Part shown: in pieces, positions 6,445 to 13,330 of the stretch
Layout: every line of letters starts with the position of its first letter
Position numbering within the stretch: position 1 is the first letter of the stretch
Assembly: GCA_015521385.1 (NCBI GenBank)
Contig: WAOH01000175.1
Location: forward strand, 1 to 13,760
Source: Thermoproteota archaeon
GTDB lineage: Archaea; Korarchaeota; Korarchaeia; Korarchaeales; Korarchaeaceae
Reading direction: 5' to 3'
Length of the DNA: 13,760 nt
Position numbers and translations under genes: made by a program
Notes under the pieces: generated by a model
What the model saw: only the letters and a program-made list of their open reading frames with translations
What the model was told of the DNA's origin: nothing
The model's database searches: none

Positions 6445-7645
6445 TCCCCAAGGGACTTATCTCCCTCAGCCTTCGGACGGCCTCGATTACCTGCTCCACG
6501 ACGTAGTCGACATCTTGCTCGCTGTGGTACCTTGTGAGTTTGAAGAGCAGGCTTCCATGGGCGGCCTCGTAACTCCTGCCGATAGCGAGCATGACGTGGC
6601 TGGGTTCCAGTACCCTCGAAGTGCACGCGCTCCCGCTGGAAACGTAAACACCTCTCAAACTGAGCTCGACCGTCAGGGCCTCCCCTTCGACGTGTAGAAA
6701 GCTTATATTGACGTTATCCGGTGCCCTCAATTCACCAGATGGCCCGTTGAGCAGGGTATCCGGAACCTCGCTGAGAACAGCCTCTATAAGCCTATCCCTG
6801 AGCGATCGGACCTTCGATAAGTCGTTATCGAAGGCCAGCTCCACCGCTCTCTTGAATCCAGCCAGCGCCGGGACGTTCTCCACCCCCGGCCACAGGGATT
6901 GAGAGCTCAGCGCGCCCTTCAGTAGGGGCTCCACCCTGATCCCCTCCGATAGCCAGAGGACGCCAACACCCTTGGGCCCGAGGACCTTGTGAGAGCTCAG
7001 GGTCACCATGTCCACACCGAGATCGTCGACCCTCAGGGGAACCCTCCCGTAAGCGTCGCAGGCATCCGTGTGGAAGATAACGTCGGGATTCCTGTCCTTC
7101 ACCACCTCCACAATCTCCTTCAACTTCTGTACCGTGCCTATCTCGTGATTCACGGCTTGAATGCTCACCAGGACCGTTTCCCTGTCAACAAGCTCCCTCA
7201 GGACATCCACATCAACAAACCCTTCCTCATTGACGGGTGCCCTGACGACGGTGAAACCAGCCTCCTCAAGGGAAAGAGCCGGCAGGAGCACGCTGTAATG
7301 CTCGATATCAGATATGATCACCTTTCCTTTCCTCTTGAGGGCCTTCGCCGAGCCTAGGATCGCCAAATTATTGGCTTCGGTGCCGCTGTGGACGAAGTTT
7401 ATCTGGGACGGCTCGCCACCCAAGGTATCAGCCACGAGCTCTGCCGTTGATTCGACAACTTCCAAGGCCTCCCATCCGGGCTTGTTGGTTATCGATGGGT
7501 GGCCGTACCCTCTCTCGTTGAAGTACGGCAACATCGCCTCGACTACTTCGGGTGGGACCCATCCAGAGTTCTCATGATCCAGATACACCTCTCTGGGGGG
7601 CCTTCCGTGGGCCTCCAACAGGGCCTTGACCTTTGGCATGAACAT
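6437..7645 (-). CDS. iscS: Cysteine desulfurase, IscS/NifS family (divergent active site)
   Basis: A PLP enzyme of aminotransferase class V, 402 residues, which takes sulfur from L-cysteine and hands it on as a persulfide. Landmarks seen: GTEANN (88-93, phosphate-binding T89), H116 in DIEHYSVL, NHEIGTVQ (166-173), D194, the PLP lysine K220 in SSHKVLGPKG, and the catalytic C341 in SSGSACTS on a short loop. Several usual motifs are altered: YLDHENSGW (21-29) where ATT is common, D197 where E. coli IscS has Gln183, PGVEN (253-257) in place of RxGT, and L367 where the substrate-binding Arg356 is expected. These comparisons are from memory. The TATA-like box at 7661-7668 places transcription start near 7638, so ATG 7639 may be the true leaderless start. 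It leads the iscS-iscU-thiI cluster. Confidence 0.9.
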   Translation of the reverse strand: MFMPKVKALLEAHGRPPREVYLDHENSGWVPPEVVEAMLPYFNERGYGHPSITNKPGWEALEVVESTAELVADTLGGEPSQINFVHSGTEANNLAILGSAKALKRKGKVIISDIEHYSVLLPALSLEEAGFTVVRAPVNEEGFVDVDVLRELVDRETVLVSIQAVNHEIGTVQKLKEIVEVVKDRNPDVIFHTDACDAYGRVPLRVDDLGVDMVTLSSHKVLGPKGVGVLWLSEGIRVEPLLKGALSSQSLWPGVENVPALAGFKRAVELAFDNDLSKVRSLRDRLIEAVLSEVPDTLLNGPSGELRAPDNVNISFLHVEGEALTVELSLRGVYVSSGSACTSRVLEPSHVMLAIGRSYEAAHGSLLFKLTRYHSEQDVDYVVEQVIEAVRRLREISPLGKG

Positions 7646-7660
7646 AACAGGAATCGTTCG

Positions 7661-7668
7661 AATAAAAA
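7661..7668 (-). promoter_or_regulatory. TATA-like box for the iscS-iscU-thiI cluster
   Basis: On the minus strand this reads TTTTTATT. It is centred about 25 bases before ATG 7639 and 19 before ATG 7645, which favours the inner ATG as a leaderless start. Confidence 0.5.
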
Positions 7669-7735
7669 GCTTGGGATAGCATGAGAATATCGGCTAATAA
7701 ATAAAGTAAACAGTAGTTTTATGACGAATATAAAT

Positions 7736-8119
7736 TCAGAATGTTCGGGGTTCGTGATGGTGCCATTTTTCCCTCGGCTCGTAGGGTAAGGAGGTAAGTT
7801 CTCCGGAGAGGTACGCCTTGAGGACCTCCCTAACCTTCCCTCCGGCCCCGGTGATCACCTCTATCCCGAGTTGCCGGAAGAACAGTCGAGCCCTAACGCC
7901 CATCCCCCTGCATATCAGCACGTCAACTCCCTGCTTGGCCAAGAAGGAGGGAACCACACCCGGCCCGTGCTCCCCGGAATGAGGATTCTCAACAGTTTCA
8001 TGGGATCTCACGGTGTTTCCTTGAACATCCACGAGGAGGAAGGCTGGGGCATGTCCGAAGTGCTCGAAAATCTCCTCATCCAGCCCTCTGTGATCGTGAA
8101 CCGGGAAGGCTATCCTCAT
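7736..8119 (-). CDS. NifX/NifB C-terminal-like (dinitrogenase Fe-Mo cofactor family) protein
   Basis: A 127-residue protein of the family that includes NifX, NafY and the C-terminal part of NifB, which hold metal clusters; many archaeal members have no link to nitrogenase. Start ATG 8119 has GGAGGG just before it and gives the family's usual opening MRIAFPV. Signatures: EHFGHAPAFLLVDV (19-32), NPHSGEHGPGVVPSFLAKQGVDVLI (45 onward), GMGVRARLFFRQLGIEV and KVREVLKAYLSGEL. The C-terminus has a His triplet (KWHHHEP) that may add metal binding. No other nitrogenase gene is present, so a general role in Fe-S or metal handling is more likely. It stands between a ferritin-like protein and the desulfurase operon, but has its own TATA-like box. 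Confidence 0.85.
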   Translation of the reverse strand: MRIAFPVHDHRGLDEEIFEHFGHAPAFLLVDVQGNTVRSHETVENPHSGEHGPGVVPSFLAKQGVDVLICRGMGVRARLFFRQLGIEVITGAGGKVREVLKAYLSGELTSLPYEPREKWHHHEPRTF

Positions 8120-8143
8120 TTTCCCTCCCGGTTGCTTATCCCG

Positions 8144-8153
8144 CAAAAATATA
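8144..8153 (-). promoter_or_regulatory. TATA-like box for the NifX-like gene
   Basis: The minus strand reads CATATATTTTT here, centred about 30 bases before ATG 8119. It lies just upstream of the coding end region of the DUF2202 gene, inside the gap and tail between the two genes. Confidence 0.5.
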
Positions 8154-8180
8154 TGGGTGATGGGACGTCGCTGGAAGGGC

Positions 8181-8942
8181 TCAGGCCCTACCACCGCGAC
8201 CGCGCCCGGGTCCCTTACCCATCCCCGTCTCCATTTCCCCGCTGATTATGGATGTGTACTCCTCCATGCTGAGGATCTGAGGCTGGTACGTAACTCCATA
8301 CTGTCTCAGCACCGAGGTGAAAGCCCTGAGGTGGTTCCTGCTCCCCCTCATCAGGTTCTCGTACACTTGGATTATGTCGACGTTGTCCGCCTTGCTCAGC
8401 CACTCCTTCAGGTCCTTGATGTCTACTTCCTCTATCAGGGCACCGACCTTGAGGGCCTCCTCTGGGGAGTGGTTTCCCCTCTCGATGAGTTCGTCGTACA
8501 GGGCTTGGAGCTCGGGATTGGTGAAGACGCCCCTCTCCTTGGCAGGATCCTCGAGCCCGTACCTGTCGATGAGTACCTTCACCATGTCCATGTGCCGCTG
8601 CTCGCTCCTCGCTATGTTTTGGAAGATTTGAAGTCCCCACCTGTCGTACAGATAGAGGTACACATCTCTGGCGAGCTTCTCCTCCTCCCTCATGTAGAGG
8701 ATGCCCTCCCTCTCCTCCTCACTCAGCTCTCCGGAGGGGACTGTAGCCAGCGGCTGGTCGCTCACTTCAGAAGGGGGCCCACCTCCCCCGTATCCGTAAC
8801 CCCTTCTCGCCTCGGAGGTGACGGGCTGATCTACGGGTGACGTGCCCACCGCCCTGTCAGGGATGACGGTTAGCATGGCATATCCGGCCAGTCCCAGCAC
8901 CGCGATGGCTAGGATGCCTACAGCTATCTCGACGGCTCTCAT
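8181..8942 (-). CDS. Membrane-anchored DUF2202 protein, ferritin-like fold
   Basis: A 253-residue protein with an N-terminal membrane segment (5-26), a Gly/Tyr/Pro-rich linker (45-70) and a DUF2202 domain (73-232). The domain opens with the family phrase LSEEEREGILYMREEEKLARD (73-93 region). Candidate diiron ligands are E87/E88, E114 and H117 (SEQRHMD), E171/E172 (IEEVDIKDL), and E195 with H204 (YENLMRGSRNHLRAF). DUF2202 proteins belong to the ferritin-like superfamily; their reaction is not well defined. The domain should face outside the cell. The tail is basic and Gly-rich (GKGPGRGRGGR). GGTGATC at 8945-8951 precedes ATG 8942, and a TATA-like box lies at 8971-8980, giving a leader of about ten bases. 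The NifX-like gene follows on the same strand by 61 bases. Confidence 0.85.
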   Translation of the reverse strand: MRAVEIAVGILAIAVLGLAGYAMLTVIPDRAVGTSPVDQPVTSEARRGYGYGGGGPPSEVSDQPLATVPSGELSEEEREGILYMREEEKLARDVYLYLYDRWGLQIFQNIARSEQRHMDMVKVLIDRYGLEDPAKERGVFTNPELQALYDELIERGNHSPEEALKVGALIEEVDIKDLKEWLSKADNVDIIQVYENLMRGSRNHLRAFTSVLRQYGVTYQPQILSMEEYTSIISGEMETGMGKGPGRGRGGRA

Positions 8943-8970
8943 GGGATCACCAAGGCCAAATCCAACATTG

Positions 8971-8980
8971 GTTTATAAGT
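8971..8980 (-). promoter_or_regulatory. TATA-like box for the DUF2202 gene
   Basis: The minus strand reads ACTTATAAAC, centred about 34 bases before ATG 8942. This allows a short leader holding the GGTGATC ribosome-binding site. Confidence 0.5.
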
Positions 8981-9064
8981 GATACAGACAAATTGTCTAT
9001 GCAAAATGAAGCACAGGATAGTGGGACCTCATACGGTAATTTCTCAAATTAATCCCTGAAAAAC

Positions 9065-9101
9065 ATCATTGATTTTACAACTGAATGATCGTCAAATGAT
9101 C
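9065..9101. promoter_or_regulatory. Operator-like repeats between divergent promoters
   Basis: AATGATC occurs at 9084-9090 and 9095-9101, 11 bases apart (one helical turn), with an inverted ATCATT at 9065-9070. They lie between the DUF2202 promoter and the SDR promoter. A regulator site is possible; the words are short and A/T-rich, so chance is not excluded. Confidence 0.3.
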
Positions 9102-9126
9102 TAGGGAATGCATATGGATACCGCTT

Positions 9127-9136
9127 GATTTATTAA
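9127..9136 (+). promoter_or_regulatory. TATA-like box for the SDR gene
   Basis: GATTTATTAA is centred about 27 bases before ATG 9159, and no ribosome-binding site precedes that ATG. This points to a leaderless start at 9159. Confidence 0.55.
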
Positions 9137-9158
9137 CGGATCCACCGGACGGGATATC

Positions 9159-9953
9159 ATGCTACCCGGATTACCCACGGTAACGAGACCAACGTTAACC
9201 GAGATGATCTCGCTGGCTGGAAAGACCGCTATGATAACCGGAGCCGCGTCGGGAATAGGCAAGGCAACCGCACTGAGGTTCGCAGAGGCGGGAGCGGACA
9301 TAATAGCCGTTGATGTGGACGGGGAGGGGCTGCAGAAGCTGACTAGGGAGATCTCCGAGGTCAGGATTCAGGCCATGCTAGTCGATCTCTCCAATAAGAG
9401 CGAGATAGACAGGCTCTGGGATGAGATAGAAGGTGCTCCGGACATTCTGGTTAACAACGCCGGGGTCTACCCTTTCAAGGAGTTTACGGAGGTCGAGGAG
9501 GGCTTTCTAGACTGGGTGATGAGGGTCAATGCCCTCTCCGTCTTCTGGATGAGCCAGCACATGATAAGGAGGAGGGAGAAACGAGGCGGCGTGATCGTGA
9601 ATGTGGGCTCCATCGAGGCCATACTTCCATTCAAGGAGGATCTGGCCCACTACACCATGAGCAAGGCTGCGGTGATAGCGCTCACCAGATCGCTGGCTAG
9701 GGACTACGGCAGGAAGTTCAGGGTGAATGTAGTGATCCCTGGCGGGATATACACGGAGGGGGTCAAGAGAGTGGCCAAGAAGCTGGGAATAAAGGCGATG
9801 GGGGAGGCAAAGGAGTTTCTGAAGCGCCTTCCAATGGGGAGAATGGGAGATCCCGACGAGGTGGCTAGGGTGATACTGTTCTTGGCCAGCGACATGGCGA
9901 GTTACGTGAACGGGGCAGTGATACCTGTGGATGGCGGTTTCCTGTCCACGTGA
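9159..9953 (+). CDS. Short-chain dehydrogenase/reductase (classical SDR)
   Basis: A 264-residue NAD(P)-dependent oxidoreductase with the full set of classical SDR landmarks. These are the cofactor motif TGAASGIG (27-34), D52 at the end of the second strand (favours NAD over NADP), NNAG (99-102), and a catalytic tetrad of N124, S151, Y165 and K169 (YTMSK). PGGIYTEG (194-201) and the closing VDGGF follow. The family resembles FabG-like and sugar/alcohol dehydrogenases; the substrate cannot be read from the sequence. ATG 9159 is supported by the TATA spacing; ATG 9204 would give the more usual short N-terminus. The extra 15 residues (PTVTRPTLTE) are unusual but plausible. It stands alone, with promoters on both flanks. 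Confidence 0.92.
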   Translation: MLPGLPTVTRPTLTEMISLAGKTAMITGAASGIGKATALRFAEAGADIIAVDVDGEGLQKLTREISEVRIQAMLVDLSNKSEIDRLWDEIEGAPDILVNNAGVYPFKEFTEVEEGFLDWVMRVNALSVFWMSQHMIRRREKRGGVIVNVGSIEAILPFKEDLAHYTMSKAAVIALTRSLARDYGRKFRVNVVIPGGIYTEGVKRVAKKLGIKAMGEAKEFLKRLPMGRMGDPDEVARVILFLASDMASYVNGAVIPVDGGFLST

Positions 9954-9975
9954 TCTGTTCCTGTGTCGGGACAGG
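9941..9975 (+). terminator. Inverted repeat around the SDR stop codon
   Basis: CCTGTCC (9941-9947) and GGACAGG (9969-9975) are perfect inverted copies with 21 bases between them, enclosing the stop TGA 9951-9953. No strong T run follows closely, so a terminator role is only a guess. Confidence 0.25.
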
Positions 9976-10280
9976 TCGACTCTCGTGTGGCCCTCTATTC
10001 ACCTCCCGTCCTTAAACGGATCTCGGGGCTTGGGCCGACCATTGGCATAATTTTTCGAACCAAAAGTTGTGAAAATACATTTGAAGGATCCAACATACTC
10101 CCTCCGATGTTCTCAGAACTTACCGGCCTCGAATGCCCCTCACAAAACCCCTTCTTGGAAAAAAGCTCACCCTTAATCCGGGTCGATTCCCAAGGCTGAC
10201 TACGAAGTCGGCAAGTATCAGTAAATCTATTCCAGATTTAAGGGAACTATAGTAAAAATAAGTCGCAAGTTTCGGGTAAA
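9954..10280. other. Gene-free stretch upstream of the peptide transporter operon
   Basis: No reading frame here looks like a protein; the 78-codon frame at 9963-10199 has no family features. The sequence becomes A/T-rich from about 10040 and has several short A and T runs. I see no tRNA, no clear array and no transposon end. It probably holds the regulatory region of the strongly organised operon to its right. Confidence 0.5.
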
Positions 10281-10290
10281 TTTTATATTA
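10281..10290 (+). promoter_or_regulatory. TATA box for the peptide-binding protein operon
   Basis: TTTTATATTA is the best TATA match in the window. Counting about 26 bases from its centre puts transcription start near 10312, at the first base of the hairpin described separately. Confidence 0.6.
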
Positions 10291-10303
10291 TTTCAATGAG
10301 AAA

Positions 10304-10331
10304 CTAGACAAGGACACCGGAAGGTGTCTAG
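10304..10331 (+). promoter_or_regulatory. Nested inverted repeats at the transcription start of the transporter operon
   Basis: Outer arms CTAGACA (10304-10310) and TGTCTAG (10325-10331) are perfect inverted copies. Inner arms GACACC (10313-10318) and GGTGTC (10323-10328) pair over a GGAA loop, a GNRA tetraloop; a G-U pair extends the stem by one. The two structures exclude each other. The ribosome-binding site GAGGTGA (10331-10337) follows directly, six bases before ATG 10344. Confidence 0.6.
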
Positions 10332-10343
10332 AGGTGAACGCAG

Positions 10344-12218
10344 ATGACCGCGAAGGATTGGGGAATAGCGATAGTGTTACTCATAATAGGGCTGTTAATA
10401 GGCTACTTAGCGGCCGGTCCCGGTAAGGCGACCACCACCACGGTCACCCAGACTTCTGTCAAGACGGTCACGACGACCGTGACGGCAGGCGCCCCCAAGA
10501 CCACGCCGCCGACCACCACTAAGACCACGACCACCGCGCCGGCCGAGAAGGTGAAGAACCCCGATAAGCTTATCGTCGCCACAATAGGCGAGCCTGAGAC
10601 CCTAGATCCGGCGTGGGCATACGACACCGCCAGTGGCGAGGTCATCTTCAACATGTACGAGACCCTGATATTCTTCGACAGGGAGAAGGTCGATCAGTTC
10701 GTGCCGATAGTGGCCACCAAGGTTCCCTCGTTCGACAACGGCCTAGTCAAGGACGGGGGCAAGACGATAATCTTCCCGATACGGAAGGGCATCAAATTCC
10801 ACTCCGGCAGGGAGCTGACTCCCGAGGACGTGGAGTACTCCTTGGAGAGGGTAATGGTGATGGACAGGGACGGAGGTCCCTCATGGATGCTCCTCGACCC
10901 GCTGCTTGGGGTGGAGTCGACTAGGGACAGCGATGGGAACATAGTGGTCAAGTTCGAGGACATTGACAAGGCCGTCGAGGTCGAGGGCAACAACGTGGTC
11001 CTCCACCTGAAGAAGCCCTATCCTCTGACCACCCTGCTCCAGATACTCTCCCAGACCTGGAGCAGCATAGTTGACAAGGAGTGCGCCATAAAGCACGGTG
11101 CCTGGGACGGGAAGGCCGAGACCTGGACCAAGTACAACAACCCCGACAATCCACCGCTCCAGGAGGCCGACTGCGGATCCGGTCCGTTCAAGCTGGGAGT
11201 GTGGGAGCACGGTAAGCAGGTGGTCCTGAAGAGGTTCGACGACTACTGGCGCGGGCCCGCGAACTTCACCGAGTTCATCATAATGAAGGTGGACGAGTGG
11301 TCCACTAGGAAGCTCATGTTCCTGAAGGGAGACGTGGACATCGCCTACGTCCCGAGGCAGCACGCCAAGGAGATAGAGAGCGCCCCCGGCATAAGGGTTT
11401 ACAAGAACCTGCCGACCCTGAGCAACGCCGCCCTGTTCTTCAACTTCAACATAACGCCCACCTCGCCGTACATAGGCAGCGGCAAGCTCGACGGTAACGG
11501 TGTGCCCCCGAACTTCTTCCAGGACAAGAACCTGAGGAAGGCCTTCGCCTACTCCATAGACTACGACACCTACATAAAGGAGGCCTGGTTCGGCGAGGCG
11601 ATAAGGACTCCGGGCCCGATACCCAAGGGACTGCCCGGCTACGACCCGAACATGCCCATGTACACCTATGACCTAGAGAAAGCGAAGGAGCTCTTCCAGA
11701 AGGCCTGGGACGGCAAGGTGTGGGAGAAGGGCTTCAAGTTCAGCATCCTCTACAACACCGGAAACGAGCAGAGGAAGGCCCTGGCTGAGATGATAAAGGA
11801 CAAGGTGGAGAGCCTCAACCCGAAGTTCCACATAGAGGTCAAGGCCGTCGAGTGGCCAGACTACCTCAAGGCCATGGTCAGGGGAGAGCTGCCCCTCTTC
11901 ATAATAGGGTGGCTGGCCGACTACCCCGACCCGTACAACTTCGTCTTCCCGTACATGCACTCCTCCGGGACCTTCGCAGCCTGGCAGCACTACAAGAACC
12001 CGAAGGTGGACGAGCTGGTGGAGAAGCTGATCACCACCACCGACCAGCAGAAGAGGATAGAGATATGCAAGGAGCTGACCAGGATCTACTACGAGGACAT
12101 ACCGAGCATAATAGTGTACCAGCCTCTGGGCAGGCACTACGAGAGGACTTGGGTACACGGGTGGTACTACAACCCGATATATCCTGGCGTGTACGCCTAC
12201 CCGCTCTGGAAGGGCTGA
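10344..12218 (+). CDS. ABC transporter substrate-binding protein, peptide family (SBP_bac_5)
   Basis: A 624-residue binding protein for a peptide/oligosaccharide-type ABC importer. Residues 7-24 form a membrane anchor with no lipobox Cys, followed by a Thr-rich linker (30-66) that would lift the domain through the surface layer, as in other archaeal binding proteins. The mature domain begins near 73 with LIVATIGEPETLDPAWAYD, the family's opening. Later landmarks include IRKGIKFHSGRELTPEDVEYSL, GSGPFKLGVW, NLRKAFAYSIDYD and GWLADYPDPYNF. Such proteins capture peptides or sugars outside and deliver them to the permeases; the ligand is not readable here. Codon use is very uniform, and a strong TATA box and 5' hairpin suggest high expression. 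Permease genes follow on the same strand. The nested inverted repeats at its start may be the operator. Confidence 0.93.
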   Translation: MTAKDWGIAIVLLIIGLLIGYLAAGPGKATTTTVTQTSVKTVTTTVTAGAPKTTPPTTTKTTTTAPAEKVKNPDKLIVATIGEPETLDPAWAYDTASGEVIFNMYETLIFFDREKVDQFVPIVATKVPSFDNGLVKDGGKTIIFPIRKGIKFHSGRELTPEDVEYSLERVMVMDRDGGPSWMLLDPLLGVESTRDSDGNIVVKFEDIDKAVEVEGNNVVLHLKKPYPLTTLLQILSQTWSSIVDKECAIKHGAWDGKAETWTKYNNPDNPPLQEADCGSGPFKLGVWEHGKQVVLKRFDDYWRGPANFTEFIIMKVDEWSTRKLMFLKGDVDIAYVPRQHAKEIESAPGIRVYKNLPTLSNAALFFNFNITPTSPYIGSGKLDGNGVPPNFFQDKNLRKAFAYSIDYDTYIKEAWFGEAIRTPGPIPKGLPGYDPNMPMYTYDLEKAKELFQKAWDGKVWEKGFKFSILYNTGNEQRKALAEMIKDKVESLNPKFHIEVKAVEWPDYLKAMVRGELPLFIIGWLADYPDPYNFVFPYMHSSGTFAAWQHYKNPKVDELVEKLITTTDQQKRIEICKELTRIYYEDIPSIIVYQPLGRHYERTWVHGWYYNPIYPGVYAYPLWKG

Positions 12219-12235
12219 TCCGCATCCCTCTCCAT

Positions 12236-12248
12236 CTTTTTTACTTTG
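12236..12248 (+). terminator. T-rich tract after the binding-protein gene
   Basis: TCTTTTTACTTT lies 18 bases after the stop codon. In archaea such tracts cause partial termination, which would give more binding protein than permease from one promoter. No separate strong TATA box for the permease gene is seen at the expected spacing. Confidence 0.4.
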
Positions 12249-12285
12249 TACCGCGTTACGTCCCGATCCATGGGGTGGTGTTCTC

Positions 12286-13320
12286 TTGGGAAGTTTAGCG
12301 ACTTATATCGCCCGGAGACTACTCCTGATAATCCCGACGCTTCTGGGAGTGTCGATACTGATCTTCGCCATATCGATGGTGTTCACCCCCGAGCAGAGGG
12401 CCGCCCTCTACGTCACCTCCCCGAAGGCCGCCTCCAAGATATACCAGATCATCAAGAAGTACGGGTTGGACAGGCCGGCCCACGAGCAGTACTTCACGTG
12501 GCTCTCCAACGTCCTCAGGGGCAATCTGGGATACTCCAAGTCGATGAACATACCCGTGATAAGGGCGTTCACGGATCTCTGGCCCACGTCGGTGGAGATC
12601 GCCATCTACGCGGCCCCCCTCATAGTGCTGGTCGGGGTGAAGCTCGGGAAGATATCCGCCATCTACAGGGACAAGCTGCCCGATCACATAGCCAGGGTCC
12701 TGGCCATAGTCGGCTGGTCCCTGCCGACGTTCTGGTCCGCGATAATACTCCTGGCCATATTCTACGGCTGGCTCGGGTGGTTCCCACCTGGCAGGCTGGG
12801 ACCCGAGGCCGAGGCCATCGTCAGGTCCAGCGAGTGGGTGACGTACACCGGACTCTACACCATAGACTCGCTGCTCAACGGTAACCTCTTCGTGTTCGTG
12901 GACGCGCTCAGGCACCTCTTCCTCCCGGTGCTCAACCTGGTGATCGTGGGGAACGCTGGTATAATGAGGGTCATGAGGTCCAGCATGCTGGAGGAGCTGA
13001 ACAAGGAGTACGTGCTGGCTGCGAGGTCGAAGGGGGTTGAGGAGAAGGTGATAATAAACAAGCACGTGACTAGGAACGCGCTGATACCGGTCGTGACGAT
13101 GGCCGGGGTCCTGGTGGCTGGACTGATGACCGGCTTGGTGATAACCGAGACCGTGTTCGAACTCAAGGGCTTGGGATACTGGGCGGCCCACGCTGCCGAG
13201 CAGCTGGACATACCCTCCGTGCTGGCCTTCGCCCTCTTCACCGGCGTCGTCTTCGTGATCGCGAACCTGGTCGTGGACGTGCTCTACGCGTACATCGATC
13301 CGAGGGTGAGGTTGCAGTGA
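12286..13320 (+). CDS. ABC transporter permease, DppB/OppB type
   Basis: A 344-residue inner-membrane permease for peptide-type ABC importers. It opens with the family's first helix (YIARRLLLIIPTLLGVSILIFAI) and has further hydrophobic segments near 106-120, 143-165 and 205-225, plus two near the C-terminus. The ATPase-contact EAA loop is EYVLAARSKGVEEKVIINKH, followed by RNALIPVVT. It forms the channel with the DppC-type protein encoded next. The start is TTG 12286, with GGTGGTG at 12274-12280 six bases before it; no in-frame ATG lies near the expected N-terminus. The gene follows the binding protein by 67 bases and precedes the next permease by ten. Confidence 0.92.
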   Translation: MGSLATYIARRLLLIIPTLLGVSILIFAISMVFTPEQRAALYVTSPKAASKIYQIIKKYGLDRPAHEQYFTWLSNVLRGNLGYSKSMNIPVIRAFTDLWPTSVEIAIYAAPLIVLVGVKLGKISAIYRDKLPDHIARVLAIVGWSLPTFWSAIILLAIFYGWLGWFPPGRLGPEAEAIVRSSEWVTYTGLYTIDSLLNGNLFVFVDALRHLFLPVLNLVIVGNAGIMRVMRSSMLEELNKEYVLAARSKGVEEKVIINKHVTRNALIPVVTMAGVLVAGLMTGLVITETVFELKGLGYWAAHAAEQLDIPSVLAFALFTGVVFVIANLVVDVLYAYIDPRVRLQ

Positions 13321-13330
13321 GGTGGGTGGC

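Noticed and set aside
7736..8119. Nitrogen fixation cluster suggested by the NifX-like gene beside NifS/NifU-like genes
   Set aside because: No nifH, nifD, nifK, or radical-SAM nifB domain is present. NifX-like proteins and IscS/IscU are common in archaea that do not fix nitrogen.
8157..8840. Open frame of 227 codons on the plus strand opposite the DUF2202 gene
   Set aside because: The minus strand encodes the clearly recognisable DUF2202 domain with promoter and ribosome-binding site.
9963..10199. 78-codon frame after the SDR gene
   Set aside because: Composition is not protein-like, no start signal is seen, and the region fits an intergenic regulatory stretch.
10430..10545. Repetitive ACC/ACG tract that could be a tandem repeat
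   Set aside because: It encodes the Thr-rich linker of the binding protein in frame and is explained by low-complexity protein sequence.
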